Shown here in pieces: positions 35,006 through 44,340 of a DNA stretch of 64,000 nucleotides (the first letter of the stretch is position 1; every line of letters begins with the position of its first letter). The stretch comes from QHXQ01 sp045807745 (GTDB lineage Bacteria > Acidobacteriota > Blastocatellia > Pyrinomonadales > Pyrinomonadaceae), in assembly GCA_045807745.1 (NCBI GenBank), contig JBJMGT010000031.1, positions 87,050 to 151,049 of the forward strand, written 5' to 3'. A model generated the notes under the pieces. That model was not told the DNA's origin. It worked only from the letters and a program-made list of their open reading frames with translations, and ran no database searches. The translations under genes and the position numbers were made by a program.

Positions 35006-36406
35006 ATGTCAGCTAGAACACAACCAGCGCGGGGGATGCGCGATTTTTTGCCGAGCGAAGTGCGGCGGCGCGAGTATGTGATCGGCGTCGTGCGCGAAGT
35101 GTATGAGCGTTACGGGTTCGAGCCGTTGGAGACGCCGGCGGTCGAGAACATCGAGACGCTCCTCGGCAAGTACGGCGAAGAGGGCAACCAACTCATCTTT
35201 AAAATCCTCAAGCGCGGCGAGCACGAGAAGACCGGCGAGGCTGATTTAGCGTTGCGCTACGATCTGACCGTGCCGCTCGCGCGCGTCGTCGCGGAGTACG
35301 GCGACAAGTTGCCGCGCTTCTTCAAACGCTACCAGATTCAACCCGTCTGGCGCGCAGACCGCCCGGCGCGCGGCCGGTTCAGAGAGTTCTACCAATGCGA
35401 CGTGGACATCTGCGGCTCGCGCTCGATGATCGTCGAAGCTGAATTGTGCGCGGCAGTCGGCGACGTGCTTGTGAAGTTAGGTTTCAACGATTTCACGATC
35501 CGTTTGAATCATCGCCAAGTTCTGGCCGGCGTGCTCGAACAGGCGGGTGTCACGCCCGACAAGCAGGCGGACGCGCTCGTCGCGCTCGACAAATTGGATA
35601 AGGTCGGGCCTGAAGGTGTGGCGCAAGAACTGAACGCGCGCGGCGTTGCGGGCGCGGCGGCCGTGAAGCTATTACGCTTCTTCGAGGGCGTGGCCGGCAT
35701 CGACAAAGCGGCTACGTTGATGGACGTGGGCGCACCCGGCACGGAACGCGCGGCCTTCAATGCGGACATGTTGGGCCGGCTTGTCGAGTTCATCGGCCCG
35801 CACGATGCAGGCGCGCTCGGCTGCGAAGAGGTACGCCAGATTTTGCAGTACGCCGAAGCTGCGGGTATCAACACGCGCATCAAGCTCGATCCGAGTCTCG
35901 CACGCGGGTTGTCTTACTACACCGGCGCGATCATGGAGATCAACGTGCCCGATCTCGCCGGCAGTCTCGGCGGCGGCGGGCGCTACGATAATCTCGTCGG
36001 CATGTTCTCCGGGCGTGATATTCCAGCGTGCGGCTTCTCGCTTGGGCTTGAGCGCATCATTGTCGTGATGGACGAGCGCAAGATGTTTCCCGATGCGCTC
36101 GTCAACACGCCGGCTGATGTGATGGTGACGATCTGGGATGAGTCGGCTGCGGCCGATGCGCTCGCGCTCGCGCGTGAGTTGCGCGCCGAGGGGTTGCGCG
36201 TGGACGTTTATCCTGAGGTCGGCGATAAAGTCGGTAAGCAGTTCAAGTATGCCTCGGCACGCGGCGTGCCGTTTGTCGCGGTCGCCGGCCCTGATGAGCG
36301 TGCGCGCGGTGAAGTCGCTTTGAAAGACATGCGTTCGGGTGAACAACGCGTGCTGAGTCGCGCCGCCGTAGCAGCGACCTTACTTGAAGCATTGAATCGA
36401 AATTGA
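35006..36406 (+). CDS. hisS: Histidyl-tRNA synthetase
   Basis: A 466-residue class II aminoacyl-tRNA synthetase. Opening GMRDFLPSEVRRREYV, motif 2 around FFKRYQIQPVWRADRPARGRFREFYQCD, histidine-binding GLSYYTGAIMEI, and motif 3 ACGFSLGLERIIVVM are clear. A C-terminal anticodon-binding domain follows (DVYPEVGDKVGKQFKYASARGVPF). The enzyme charges tRNA-His in the cytoplasm. Length is a little over the usual bacterial 420-430. A small secreted-protein gene starts 2 bp after the stop and is followed by aspS, so the three probably form an operon. Confidence 0.97.
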   Translation: MSARTQPARGMRDFLPSEVRRREYVIGVVREVYERYGFEPLETPAVENIETLLGKYGEEGNQLIFKILKRGEHEKTGEADLALRYDLTVPLARVVAEYGDKLPRFFKRYQIQPVWRADRPARGRFREFYQCDVDICGSRSMIVEAELCAAVGDVLVKLGFNDFTIRLNHRQVLAGVLEQAGVTPDKQADALVALDKLDKVGPEGVAQELNARGVAGAAAVKLLRFFEGVAGIDKAATLMDVGAPGTERAAFNADMLGRLVEFIGPHDAGALGCEEVRQILQYAEAAGINTRIKLDPSLARGLSYYTGAIMEINVPDLAGSLGGGGRYDNLVGMFSGRDIPACGFSLGLERIIVVMDERKMFPDALVNTPADVMVTIWDESAAADALALARELRAEGLRVDVYPEVGDKVGKQFKYASARGVPFVAVAGPDERARGEVALKDMRSGEQRVLSRAAVAATLLEALNRN

Positions 36407-36408
36407 GC

Positions 36409-37017
36409 ATGCTCAGAGGCTGTGACATAAAGGCCTACGTGGGCGCACTGGTCTTGGCCCTATTGGCGCTGCCCCTCGGCGTGGCGGCGCAAGCGCAGCG
36501 TCGGCCGGGGGCCGTGGTTTTAGGTCCCGATAGCGTTGAAGTAGCACCGGAGAAACGGGTCGGCGCGGCTACCGCCACTTATTTCGCGAAGACGCGCCAG
36601 ATCACCGTGCAGGCGGGGCCGCTGATATTGCGGGGCGACGTTAACGATGGGCTATTGCTCGCGCCGAACTTCATGGTTGCAGGTGATCACGTGGTTGCCC
36701 CCGGTTGGGTAGATTTTGTGTTCACCTCCTACTCAGCGAAAAAACTGTACGCGGTCAGACGGCGGCTGGTGCTTACCGCTGACAGTAAGGCGGTGCTGGC
36801 GGCGACGCCACGCCTTGTGTTGTCGAAAGCGGCAGCAGACGGCGTGACCGAGATACTGTCGCAGCGCATGACCTACGCGCAGTTTCAGCAACTAGCCGCT
36901 GCGGAGGAGGTGCAACTCAGCTTGGGGCCGACTTCACTCCCGCTCACGAAAGAGCACTTGGCCGCATTACGCGATCTGCGGCGCTGCGTCGAGCTCGCGC
37001 TGAGTTTTAAGAAATGA
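36409..37017 (+). CDS. Small secreted protein between hisS and aspS
   Basis: A 202-residue protein. ATG at 36409 lies 2 bp after the hisS stop; the end overlaps the aspS start by 4 bp (ATGA). A hydrophobic N-terminal segment (AYVGALVLALLALPLGVAAQ) is a likely signal peptide. The rest is mixed alpha-beta with no recognised domain. The tight packing between two synthetase genes implies co-transcription. A signal-peptide protein in that place is odd and has no known role there. Confidence 0.75.
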   Translation: MLRGCDIKAYVGALVLALLALPLGVAAQAQRRPGAVVLGPDSVEVAPEKRVGAATATYFAKTRQITVQAGPLILRGDVNDGLLLAPNFMVAGDHVVAPGWVDFVFTSYSAKKLYAVRRRLVLTADSKAVLAATPRLVLSKAAADGVTEILSQRMTYAQFQQLAAAEEVQLSLGPTSLPLTKEHLAALRDLRRCVELALSFKK

Positions 37018-38846
37018 GTAGAGAGCAAACGAGCATGCTGGACAACCTTGCAGACTTACGGCGCACGCATTCGTGCGGGCAGTTGCGCGCGGAACACGTG
37101 GGGCAGACCGTGACGTTGATGGGCTGGGTGGCGCGGCGGCGCGACTTTGGGCCGTTGACGTTCTTTGACTTGCGCGACCGTGATGGAATCACGCAGGTTG
37201 TCTTCGACGCTGAAGACGCGCCGACGGCGCACGCGAAGGGGAAGGAAGTGCGCGGCGAGTATGTCATCGCCGTGACGGGCGAGGTCGTGGCGCGCGCAGA
37301 GGGGCAGCGCAACCCGAAGCTGGCGACGGGTGAGGTCGAAGTGCAGGCGCGCGAGTTGTTGATTCTGAACACGGCGAAGACGCTGCCGTTCCAGCTTGAT
37401 GTTGCGTCGTCGGACGCGATGGCGAGTGAGGACGTGCGGCTCAAGTATCGTTATCTTGATCTGCGGCGGGCGCAGTTGCAGGCGAACCTGCGTCTGCGCC
37501 ATCGCGTGGTCGCGGCCGAGCGGCGCTACATGGACGAGCAGGGCTTCACGGAGATCGAGACGCCGATCCTGTACAAGTCCACACCCGAAGGCGCGCGCGA
37601 TTATCTTGTGCCGTCGCGCCTGCATCACGGCAAGTTCTACGCGCTGCCGCAGTCGCCGCAGTTGTTCAAGCAGTTGTGCATGATCGCCGGGCTGGATCGC
37701 TATTACCAGATCGCCCGCTGCTTCCGCGACGAAGACTTGCGCGCCGACCGCCAGCCGGAGTTTACGCAACTCGATGTGGAAATGAGTTTTCCGACGCTCG
37801 AACAAATCTATGAGCTGGTCGAGGGCTTGTTCGCGCGCGTCTTCCGCGACACGCTCGATGTTGAGTTGCCCACGCCGTTCCCGCGTTTGTCGTATGCAGA
37901 AGCATTGCGCCGCTACGGCAGCGACAAGCCCGACCTGCGTTTTGAGTTGGAGTTGCAAGACCTCACGCCCGCGCTTGAAGGCACGACCTTTGCGCCGTTT
38001 GCGGCGGCACTCGCGGCGGGCGGGGAAGTGAAGGGCATCGTCGTCAAAGGCGGCGCGCACCTGTCGCGCAAACAACTCGATGAGTTGCAAGAGTTCGTCA
38101 AGCGTTACGGCGCGGGCGCGCTCGCGTGGATCAAGCTGGGCGACGAGTTGTCGTCGTCGTTGTTGAAAGCGTTAGGCGATGAAGGCGTGACGCACGTTGC
38201 GGCGACGGCCGGCGCAGGCGCAGGCGACGCTGTGTTGATTGTCGCGGGCAAAGCGGCAACCGTCGCGGCGAGTCTTGGTGCGCTGCGCAATGAGATCGCG
38301 CGGCGCGAGAAGTTGATCCCGGAAAATGTTTTCAAGCCGCTGTGGGTGACAGAGTTTCCGATGTTCGAGTATCACGCGGACGACGGGCGTTACTACGCGA
38401 TGCATCATCCGTTCACGTCGCCGCTCGACGAAGACTTGCCGCTCTTGGAGCGCGCGCTGGCGAGTGGCGAGCCTGCGCTGCTCGGGCAGATTCGCGCGAA
38501 GGCTTACGACACGGTCATCAATGGCATAGAGGTCGCGGGCGGCTCGATCCGTATTCACCGGCAGGACGTGCAGCGACTCATCTTTCAGGCCATCGGCATG
38601 ACGGAAGAGAAGGCGCGCGCGCGCTTCGGCTTCTTCCTCGACGCGTTGGAGTACGGCACGCCGCCGCATGGCGGCATCGCCTCCGGCATCGAACGCCTCT
38701 TGATGTCGCTCGTGCCGACCGACAACATCCGCGACGTGATGGCGTTTCCGAAGACTGCCTCGGCCGCCGACCTGATGATCGACGCGCCCAGCCCGGTTGA
38801 CGCGCAGCAACTCGATGACTTGAACATCCGCATCATGGAAGAATAA
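37014..38846 (+). CDS. aspS: Aspartyl-tRNA synthetase
   Basis: A 610-residue class II synthetase of the bacterial type. It has an N-terminal OB-fold anticodon domain (VTLMGWVARRRDFGPLTFFDLRDRDG), motif 2 with RCFRDEDLRADRQPEFTQLDVEMSF, the bacterial GAD insertion around 300-410, and motif 3 GGIASGIERLLMSLV. It charges tRNA-Asp; whether it also mischarges tRNA-Asn cannot be said without knowing if asnS or gatCAB is present. Start ATG at 37014 overlaps the preceding stop. Confidence 0.97.
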   Translation: MSREQTSMLDNLADLRRTHSCGQLRAEHVGQTVTLMGWVARRRDFGPLTFFDLRDRDGITQVVFDAEDAPTAHAKGKEVRGEYVIAVTGEVVARAEGQRNPKLATGEVEVQARELLILNTAKTLPFQLDVASSDAMASEDVRLKYRYLDLRRAQLQANLRLRHRVVAAERRYMDEQGFTEIETPILYKSTPEGARDYLVPSRLHHGKFYALPQSPQLFKQLCMIAGLDRYYQIARCFRDEDLRADRQPEFTQLDVEMSFPTLEQIYELVEGLFARVFRDTLDVELPTPFPRLSYAEALRRYGSDKPDLRFELELQDLTPALEGTTFAPFAAALAAGGEVKGIVVKGGAHLSRKQLDELQEFVKRYGAGALAWIKLGDELSSSLLKALGDEGVTHVAATAGAGAGDAVLIVAGKAATVAASLGALRNEIARREKLIPENVFKPLWVTEFPMFEYHADDGRYYAMHHPFTSPLDEDLPLLERALASGEPALLGQIRAKAYDTVINGIEVAGGSIRIHRQDVQRLIFQAIGMTEEKARARFGFFLDALEYGTPPHGGIASGIERLLMSLVPTDNIRDVMAFPKTASAADLMIDAPSPVDAQQLDDLNIRIMEE

Positions 38847-38848
38847 AC

Positions 38849-38891
38849 CTGCTGCCTGGAGCGCAGGCATCCTTGCCTGCGCTCCCAGCAG
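38849..38891. repeat. Dyad repeat, family B
   Basis: Hairpin with GGAGCGCAGGCA at 38858-38869 and TGCCTGCGCTCC at 38874-38885, extended by CTGCTG/CAGCAG outside. It is related to the dyad at 44373-44516. It lies directly after aspS and could mark its 3' end. Confidence 0.8.
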
Positions 38892-38904
38892 TCAGTCGAT
38901 TGTT

Positions 38905-39333
38905 TTGAGAGACGATTTGATTATCACGCTCCGGCGTGCGCACCTCGATGAAATGTTTGCGCACGCGCGCGCGACACAGCCGGCAGAATGTTGCGGTCTC
39001 GTCGGCGGGCAGCGTGATTGTGCGGCGACGATCTATCGTTTGCAGAACGTTGCGCCCGAGCCATTGACAGCTTACGAGAGCGCGCCCGCAGAGTTGTTCG
39101 CGGCGCAAAGGCGTATGCGCGCGCGCGGCGAGCAATTGCTGGCGATCTATCATTCGCATCCGCGTGCGCGTGAACCTGTGCCATCCGAGACGGACGTGCG
39201 TCTGGCGTTCTATCCGGCGGTCGTTTATCTGATCATCGGCTTGGGCGGGGCTGCGCCTGTGCTCGGCGCGTTTCGTTTGTATGAGGGCGAAAAACGCTGG
39301 GAGCGAGTAGAATATCAGGTCAGCGAAACTTGA
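38905..39333 (+). CDS. JAMM/M67 family metalloprotease domain protein
   Basis: A 142-residue single-domain protein with the JAMM zinc motif: Glu in PAECCGLVGG, then HSHPRAREPVPSETD (HxHP, Ser, Asp). Bacterial members remove ubiquitin-like or sulfur-carrier tails from proteins, or act in sulfur transfer with ThiS/MoaD-like partners. None is encoded close by. The start is TTG at 38905 or, with a better-placed GAGAG, TTG at 38917. It is cytoplasmic. Confidence 0.85.
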   Translation: MRDDLIITLRRAHLDEMFAHARATQPAECCGLVGGQRDCAATIYRLQNVAPEPLTAYESAPAELFAAQRRMRARGEQLLAIYHSHPRAREPVPSETDVRLAFYPAVVYLIIGLGGAAPVLGAFRLYEGEKRWERVEYQVSET

Positions 39334-39380
39334 GATTGTGGCGAACCCGGCGCGCCTACTGTTCGTAAACACACATTGTT

Positions 39381-40112
39381 ATGTCAGAAAAGCGCAGCAA
39401 GTACGACACAGACCCGCTCGACCCGGACTTCGTGCGCCAGACGGACGACATGTGGGGCGCGACGCGCGGCGTCGAACCGCGCCCGACAAATGAAGTCGGC
39501 GATGCGAGCGCGGCGGAGATGCCGCCCAGCGCGGCCCGCATGCCGCCGCCATCCGAAGCGCCCACGCAGCGCATGGACGAGAAGTTCGCGCAGTCCTATC
39601 CGTCCATCTTCATTCCGCCGACGTACAATCAACCGCCGACTCCATACCAACAACCGCCAAACGCATATCAACAGCCGCCGCCATATCAACAGCCTTACGC
39701 GCCGCCCGTGACGCACCAAGCAGGCCCACTCGGTTACACACCGGAGCGGCAGATCGCCGGTCTCAACATCGCCGAGAAGTACGCGACCGTGCTCCCTTAC
39801 GCGCCGTTCTACATCGGTCTCGTGGTTGCGCTCGTCGAGTTGCTACTTGTGCCGCGCCGCGAGACGCGCGTGCGCTTTCACGCGGCGCAAGGGTTGGCGC
39901 TGCAACTGACGCTCTTGGCCCTGCGCTACCTGTTTCTCTTCATCGGGCTTTTCACCGGCGGCTGGACGGGCGGCGGACTGGTGCGCGTCGCAGGCTTCGT
40001 CTTCCTGATCATCTCGATGATTCGCGTCTGGAAGGGGCGCGAGCACATCATCGGGCCGCTCAGCGACGCGACGAAGTGGCTGAACGAGCGCATCGATCCG
40101 CGCAAGACATAA
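39381..40112 (+). CDS. Membrane protein with proline/glutamine-rich N-terminal region (DUF4870-like)
   Basis: A 243-residue protein. Residues 1-115 are hydrophilic, with a YQQPP-type repeated stretch (about 80-108) that is probably disordered. From about 130 come two to three hydrophobic spans resembling DUF4870 proteins (YAPFYIGLVVALVELLLVP, VRFHAAQGLALQLTLLAL, GFVFLIISMIRVWKGRE). ATG at 39381. Function unknown. Confidence 0.7.
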   Translation: MSEKRSKYDTDPLDPDFVRQTDDMWGATRGVEPRPTNEVGDASAAEMPPSAARMPPPSEAPTQRMDEKFAQSYPSIFIPPTYNQPPTPYQQPPNAYQQPPPYQQPYAPPVTHQAGPLGYTPERQIAGLNIAEKYATVLPYAPFYIGLVVALVELLLVPRRETRVRFHAAQGLALQLTLLALRYLFLFIGLFTGGWTGGGLVRVAGFVFLIISMIRVWKGREHIIGPLSDATKWLNERIDPRKT

Positions 40113-40115
40113 CTT

Positions 40116-40185
40116 TAACCACAAAGACACAAAGAGCACGAAGTAACTCTATCCGTTCTTCGTGCTCTTTGTGTCTTTGTGGTTA
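40116..40185. repeat. Dyad repeat, family C (28-bp perfect arms)
   Basis: Arms at 40116-40143 and 40158-40185 are exact reverse complements around a 14-nt loop. They open TAACCACAAAGACACAAAGA. A diverged copy lies at 47221-47297. This copy falls between a membrane-protein gene and the DUF885 gene, both on the plus strand, so it could end the upstream transcript. Confidence 0.88.
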
Positions 40186-40250
40186 TTATCCATCTGCGTG
40201 CTGGTTTTATGCTAAGCTCCGGCCAGCTTGCAAGGAGCGTCCGCCTGTCA

Positions 40251-42503
40251 ATGAGTCGCAAATCGTTTCTCTGCGCTTGCGCCCTGTTCGTCGTCTTACA
40301 ACTCGCGTTACCCGTCGCCGCCCAACGCCGGCGCGGGCGCTGGCCCGTCTCGCCGGCTCAAGCGAGCGCCGCGACGGATGCGCGCGTGCGCCAACTCGCG
40401 GACGAATATCTGCGCGGCTACTACGCATTCAACCCGACGCAGGCGACGGCGCTGGGGCTACACGAATACGACGCGCAGCTCGACTCGCGCAGCACCGACG
40501 CAGTGGCGCGCGAGGTGCGGCGACTGCGTGCGGCGTTGGCGCAAGCGGCGCGCATCCCGGAGTGGCGACTCTCGCCCGAAGCGCGTTACGACTTCCTCGT
40601 CCTGCGCGCACATGCACAAAGTACGTTGCTCGAACTCGAAGACGTGCGCATGTGGCAGCGCGATCCGAACCTCTACAACAATCTGCTCGCCGCCAGCATT
40701 GACAACATACTCAAACGCAACTATGCGCCCATCGAGCAGCGCCTCGACGCATTGCTCGCGCGCGAACGACAAGCGCCGCGCCTGCTCGCCGAAGCGCGCG
40801 CGAATTTGCAGAACCCGCCGCGCATCTACACTGAGACGGCGGGCGCGCAAGTCAGCGGCAGCATAGATTTTTTTCGCCGCGTCGTGCCGCAGATGTTCGA
40901 GCACGCGGGCGGCGGGAGACTAACGGCTGCGCGCCGCGCCGAGTTTGCCAACGCGAACGACAACGTGGTGGCGGCGCTCACGGCTTACGCCGACTGGTTG
41001 CAGCGCGATCTGCTCGCGCGCTCGGACGGCGACTTTGCCATCGGCGCGGAAAACTTCCGCAAGAAGCTGCTCTACGAAGAGATGGTGGACACGCCGCTCG
41101 CCGAGTTGATCGCGGAGGGCGAGCGCGAGTTGCGCCGCACGCAGAACGAGATGCGCACGGTCGCGGAAGAGATCGCGCCGGGGCGCGACGTGCGCGACGT
41201 GCTGCGCCTGTTGGGGCGCGACCATCCGTCGGCCGATGGTCTTGTCGGCGAGACGCGCGCCGAGCTTGATCGCATCCGCGCCTTCGTGCGCACGAACAAC
41301 ATTCTGACGCCGCCCGCGCGCGAGAATCTGACGGTGGCCGAGACGCCTGAGTATGAGCGCTCATACTCGTTCGCATCGATGGACGCGCCGGGGCCGTTCG
41401 AGCGCGTAGCGACCGAAGCTTATTACTATGTCACGCCGCCCGACCCGGCGTGGGACGCGCGCCGCAGGGAAGAGCATCTTAGTTTCTACAATCGCTCGCA
41501 GTTGCCCATCGTCTCGATTCACGAAGTCTATCCCGGTCATTACTATCAGAACCTTGCGCTCCCGCGTACTACCTCTCGTGTGCGCGTGGCGCTCGCGGCG
41601 AACAGCTTCGTCGAAGGTTGGGCGCACTACTGCGAGCAGATGATGTTGGATGAAGGCTACGGCGGCAACAATCCAAAACTCCGGCTCGCACAGTTGCAGG
41701 CGGCGCTGACGCGTCTGTGTCGCTATCTTGTGGGTCTGCGTATGCACACGGCGGGCATGAGCTACGAGGCGGGCGTCGAGTTCTTCATGCGCGAGGGCTA
41801 CATGGAGCGGACGAACGCGGAGCGCGAGGCGCGGCGCGGCACGGTCGATCCGACTTATCTGGTCTACACGCTCGGCAAGATGGAGATCATGCGTCTGCGC
41901 GCAGACTACCAGCGCCGCGCGAGCGACGGGTTTCGCCTCGGCGAGTTTCACGACCGCCTGCTCAGCTACGGCATGCCGCCCGTCAAAATCTTGCGGCTGG
42001 CGTTGCTCGGTGATGATCACAATCCGGCCGCAGCGCCGCATGAGACGATGGAAGATCAGACGCGCGTGATTGATTTCTCTGTGCTGGCGACGGGCACGAT
42101 CAGCGGGCACGAGGGCGCGCGCGCGGTCGAGTTGATCACGAACGAGGCCGATTGGCAGCGCACGTGGAATAACATCGGCGGCACACGTCCGCCGGAGGTG
42201 AACTTCACGACGCAGGCGGTCGTCGTCGTCTTTCAGGGGCACCAGCCGACGGGCGGTTACGCGGTTGCGATGCGCGGCATACGGCGCGATGGCACTGTGC
42301 TTGCTATTAGTGTGGAAGAGCGGCGACCTGCGTCCGGTGATATTACAACGCAGGTCATTACGTCGCCGTTCGTGGCCGTGACGATCCCGCGCCCAGTGGC
42401 GGGCACGACCGTGAGATTCGCGGAAGAAGCGAGCGCGGGCGCGCAAAAACCACTCCAGCGCCGGCCCGTCTTTGGGCGGCGGACGCGTCGTCGTCGTTAT
42501 TGA
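40251..42503 (+). CDS. DUF885 secreted peptidase-like protein fused to a PrcB-like domain
   Basis: A 750-residue protein. ATG at 40251 gives a signal peptide (FLCACALFVVLQLALPVAAQ); upstream frame runs into a dyad repeat. Residues about 40-600 match DUF885, a predicted metallopeptidase-like family, with the core SIHEVYPGHYYQNLAL and FVEGWAHYCEQMML. From about 620 a separate domain begins that looks like the PrcB C-terminal domain (VVVVFQGHQPTGGYAVAMRGI, then QVITSPFVAVTIPRP). The product is probably in the periplasm. The two-domain arrangement is unusual to me. Confidence 0.82.
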   Translation: MSRKSFLCACALFVVLQLALPVAAQRRRGRWPVSPAQASAATDARVRQLADEYLRGYYAFNPTQATALGLHEYDAQLDSRSTDAVAREVRRLRAALAQAARIPEWRLSPEARYDFLVLRAHAQSTLLELEDVRMWQRDPNLYNNLLAASIDNILKRNYAPIEQRLDALLARERQAPRLLAEARANLQNPPRIYTETAGAQVSGSIDFFRRVVPQMFEHAGGGRLTAARRAEFANANDNVVAALTAYADWLQRDLLARSDGDFAIGAENFRKKLLYEEMVDTPLAELIAEGERELRRTQNEMRTVAEEIAPGRDVRDVLRLLGRDHPSADGLVGETRAELDRIRAFVRTNNILTPPARENLTVAETPEYERSYSFASMDAPGPFERVATEAYYYVTPPDPAWDARRREEHLSFYNRSQLPIVSIHEVYPGHYYQNLALPRTTSRVRVALAANSFVEGWAHYCEQMMLDEGYGGNNPKLRLAQLQAALTRLCRYLVGLRMHTAGMSYEAGVEFFMREGYMERTNAEREARRGTVDPTYLVYTLGKMEIMRLRADYQRRASDGFRLGEFHDRLLSYGMPPVKILRLALLGDDHNPAAAPHETMEDQTRVIDFSVLATGTISGHEGARAVELITNEADWQRTWNNIGGTRPPEVNFTTQAVVVVFQGHQPTGGYAVAMRGIRRDGTVLAISVEERRPASGDITTQVITSPFVAVTIPRPVAGTTVRFAEEASAGAQKPLQRRPVFGRRTRRRRY

Positions 42504-42915
42504 ACAGACGATGTGGCAGTGTGAGTGCATTGAAACAGCATCGTCACAATGTCCTGTTATCTAACGCAAGCGGTAAACGATAAGGGACACGGTTGGCACT
42601 GAATGGGGTTCTAATTTCAGGTCAACGCTGTCCGGTTAGGATTCATCAAAATAGAGGCAAAGGACGCCGCAACGACAACCCGACTGACGTTTGCGGCCGG
42701 TATTTGGCAATAGTTTTGTCTCTCTCCCCATGCGGCGCGGAAAAGTTTTTGGCCCGCGCACTAATGATGATCTATTTGAGGGAGAGGCTGACATAGGTTA
42801 AGCAAGCGGCCGAAACCCTCGTGCGAGAGAGCAGGGTGTCGGTCGCTTTTTAGTTTTGCCGAGAGACAAGTGAGGGCGCGCGTCCCATGCGCGCGCCGCT
42901 TCGGAGGAGGAAGAG
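42504..42915. other. Structured 412-bp intergenic region, no gene supported
   Basis: No convincing coding frame. The second half can fold: CTCTCCC near 42721 can pair with GGGAGAG near 42780, enclosing a GCGCGG/CCCGCGC hairpin. A terminator-like hairpin follows at 42806-42851 and a GC hairpin (GGCGCGCG/CGCGCGCC) just before the M48 gene's ribosome binding site. This could be a small RNA gene or a leader that controls the M48 gene. Confidence 0.45.
42806..42851 (+). terminator. Rho-independent terminator or attenuator upstream of the M48 gene
   Basis: Arms GCGGCCGAAACCCT (42806-42819) and AGGGTGTCGGTCGC (42833-42846) pair with two mismatches and are followed by TTTTT at 42847-42851. It is 300 bp after the DUF885 stop and 65 bp before the M48 start, so it may end a small transcript or act as an attenuator. 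Confidence 0.7.
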
Positions 42916-44322
42916 ATGAAGCATAGTCATTATCAAACACGGTGCACGCGTTCGTTGCTCGCGGGGCTGATGGCTTTCGTGCTGCTGGCGTTGCCCTTGA
43001 GCGCGCTCGCGGAAGCCACGCACATTAGACCGCCGAGCAACAGCTACAGCCCGCAGGACGACGTGAAGGTGGGCTTGCAGGCGGCGCAGGAGGCCGAGCA
43101 GCAGATGCCGATCTTGCGCGACGGCGAAGTGGCCGATTACGTCAACAGCGTGGGGCAGCGCCTCGTGCGCGCGATCCCGGAGGAGTATCAGCATCCGGAG
43201 TTTCGCTACTCGTTTCAGGTCGTGAATCAGAAAGAGATTAACGCCTTCGCGCTGCCGGGCGGGCCGATGTTCGTCAATCGCGGCATGATCGAAGCCGCGC
43301 ACAATGAAGGCGAGATGGCCGGCGTGATGGCGCACGAGTTGTCGCACGTCGCACTGCGGCACGGCACGGCGCAGGCCACTAAGGCGCAGAAGTATTCGAT
43401 CCTGTCCGGCATCGGCCAGATCGCCGGCGCAGTCATCGGCGGGACGGGCGGCGCGATCTTGGGGCAAGGCTCGCAACTTGGCGTCGGCGTTTACTTCCTT
43501 AAATTCAGCCGCGAGTATGAGACGCAGGCCGACATACTCGGCGCGCAGATCATGGCGCGCGCCGGCTACGACCCGAACGATCTGGCAAACATGTTTAAGA
43601 CCATTCAGCAGCAGGGCGGCGGCGGCGGGCCGCAGTTCCTGAGCGACCACCCGGCCCCGGCGAATCGCTACGCGCGCATCAATCAGGAAGCGCAGTTGAT
43701 CGGCTACGTGCGCAACCCCGTCAAGAACACGCCGGAGTTTGCGCGCGTGCAATCGCGCCTGCGCGGCTCTGGCTCATACCAGACGCAAGGCGGCTACGGC
43801 GGCGGCGGGCAGGAGCAAGGGTATCCGGGCACGCGCACCAACAACGTGCCGCGCCCGTCCACGCGCTTCCGCCAGATCAGAACCGACTGGTACACGATCT
43901 CCATCCCGGACAACTGGCGCGTGATCGGCGCGCAGACCTCGGCCACGTTTGCGCCCGAAGGCGCGACCGATCAGAACGGCATCACGCACGGCGTGATCCT
44001 CGGCGTCGATCAAGAGCAGTCTTCTGACTTGCGCGCCGCGACCGATCAGTACGTCAGCGAGTTGCTGCAAGGCAACCCGTATCTACGGCAACAGAGCAAC
44101 GGTTACTCGCGCACGACCGTCTCGGGCCGCACAGCTTATGCGCTCACGCTGGTGGGGCAGTCGCCGGTGACGGGGCGCATGGAGCAGGTCACGGTCGTCA
44201 CGACCATCCTGCGCGACGGGCGGCTCTTCTACTTCGACGCTATCGCGCCGCAGGACGAGGCGCGCTACTATCAGAACACTTTCAGCAGCATCCTGCGCAG
44301 CATGCAGTTCTACAATCTCTAA
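42916..44322 (+). CDS. M48 family (BepA-like) periplasmic metalloprotease
   Basis: A 468-residue protein with a signal peptide (LLAGLMAFVLLALPLSALA). Zinc motif HELSH in VMAHELSHVALRHG and the third ligand in YETQADILGAQIMARAGYD are intact, as in the Oma1/BepA group that handles misfolded outer-membrane proteins. After the catalytic domain (to about residue 270) come a glycine/glutamine-rich linker and a C-terminal domain of unknown type (about 310-468). The start at 42916 follows GGAGGAGGAAGAG, a very strong ribosome binding site. Confidence 0.9.
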   Translation: MKHSHYQTRCTRSLLAGLMAFVLLALPLSALAEATHIRPPSNSYSPQDDVKVGLQAAQEAEQQMPILRDGEVADYVNSVGQRLVRAIPEEYQHPEFRYSFQVVNQKEINAFALPGGPMFVNRGMIEAAHNEGEMAGVMAHELSHVALRHGTAQATKAQKYSILSGIGQIAGAVIGGTGGAILGQGSQLGVGVYFLKFSREYETQADILGAQIMARAGYDPNDLANMFKTIQQQGGGGGPQFLSDHPAPANRYARINQEAQLIGYVRNPVKNTPEFARVQSRLRGSGSYQTQGGYGGGGQEQGYPGTRTNNVPRPSTRFRQIRTDWYTISIPDNWRVIGAQTSATFAPEGATDQNGITHGVILGVDQEQSSDLRAATDQYVSELLQGNPYLRQQSNGYSRTTVSGRTAYALTLVGQSPVTGRMEQVTVVTTILRDGRLFYFDAIAPQDEARYYQNTFSSILRSMQFYNL

Positions 44323-44340
44323 ACGGGCGGCGCAGGCTAA

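Noticed and set aside
37056..38090. 344-codon minus-strand frame within aspS
   Set aside because: It lies wholly opposite a well-supported synthetase gene; GC-rich third positions create long antisense frames.
42593..42796. 67-codon frame in the structured intergenic region
   Set aside because: Begins at TTG with no ribosome binding site and has no protein-like composition; the region's pairing favours RNA.
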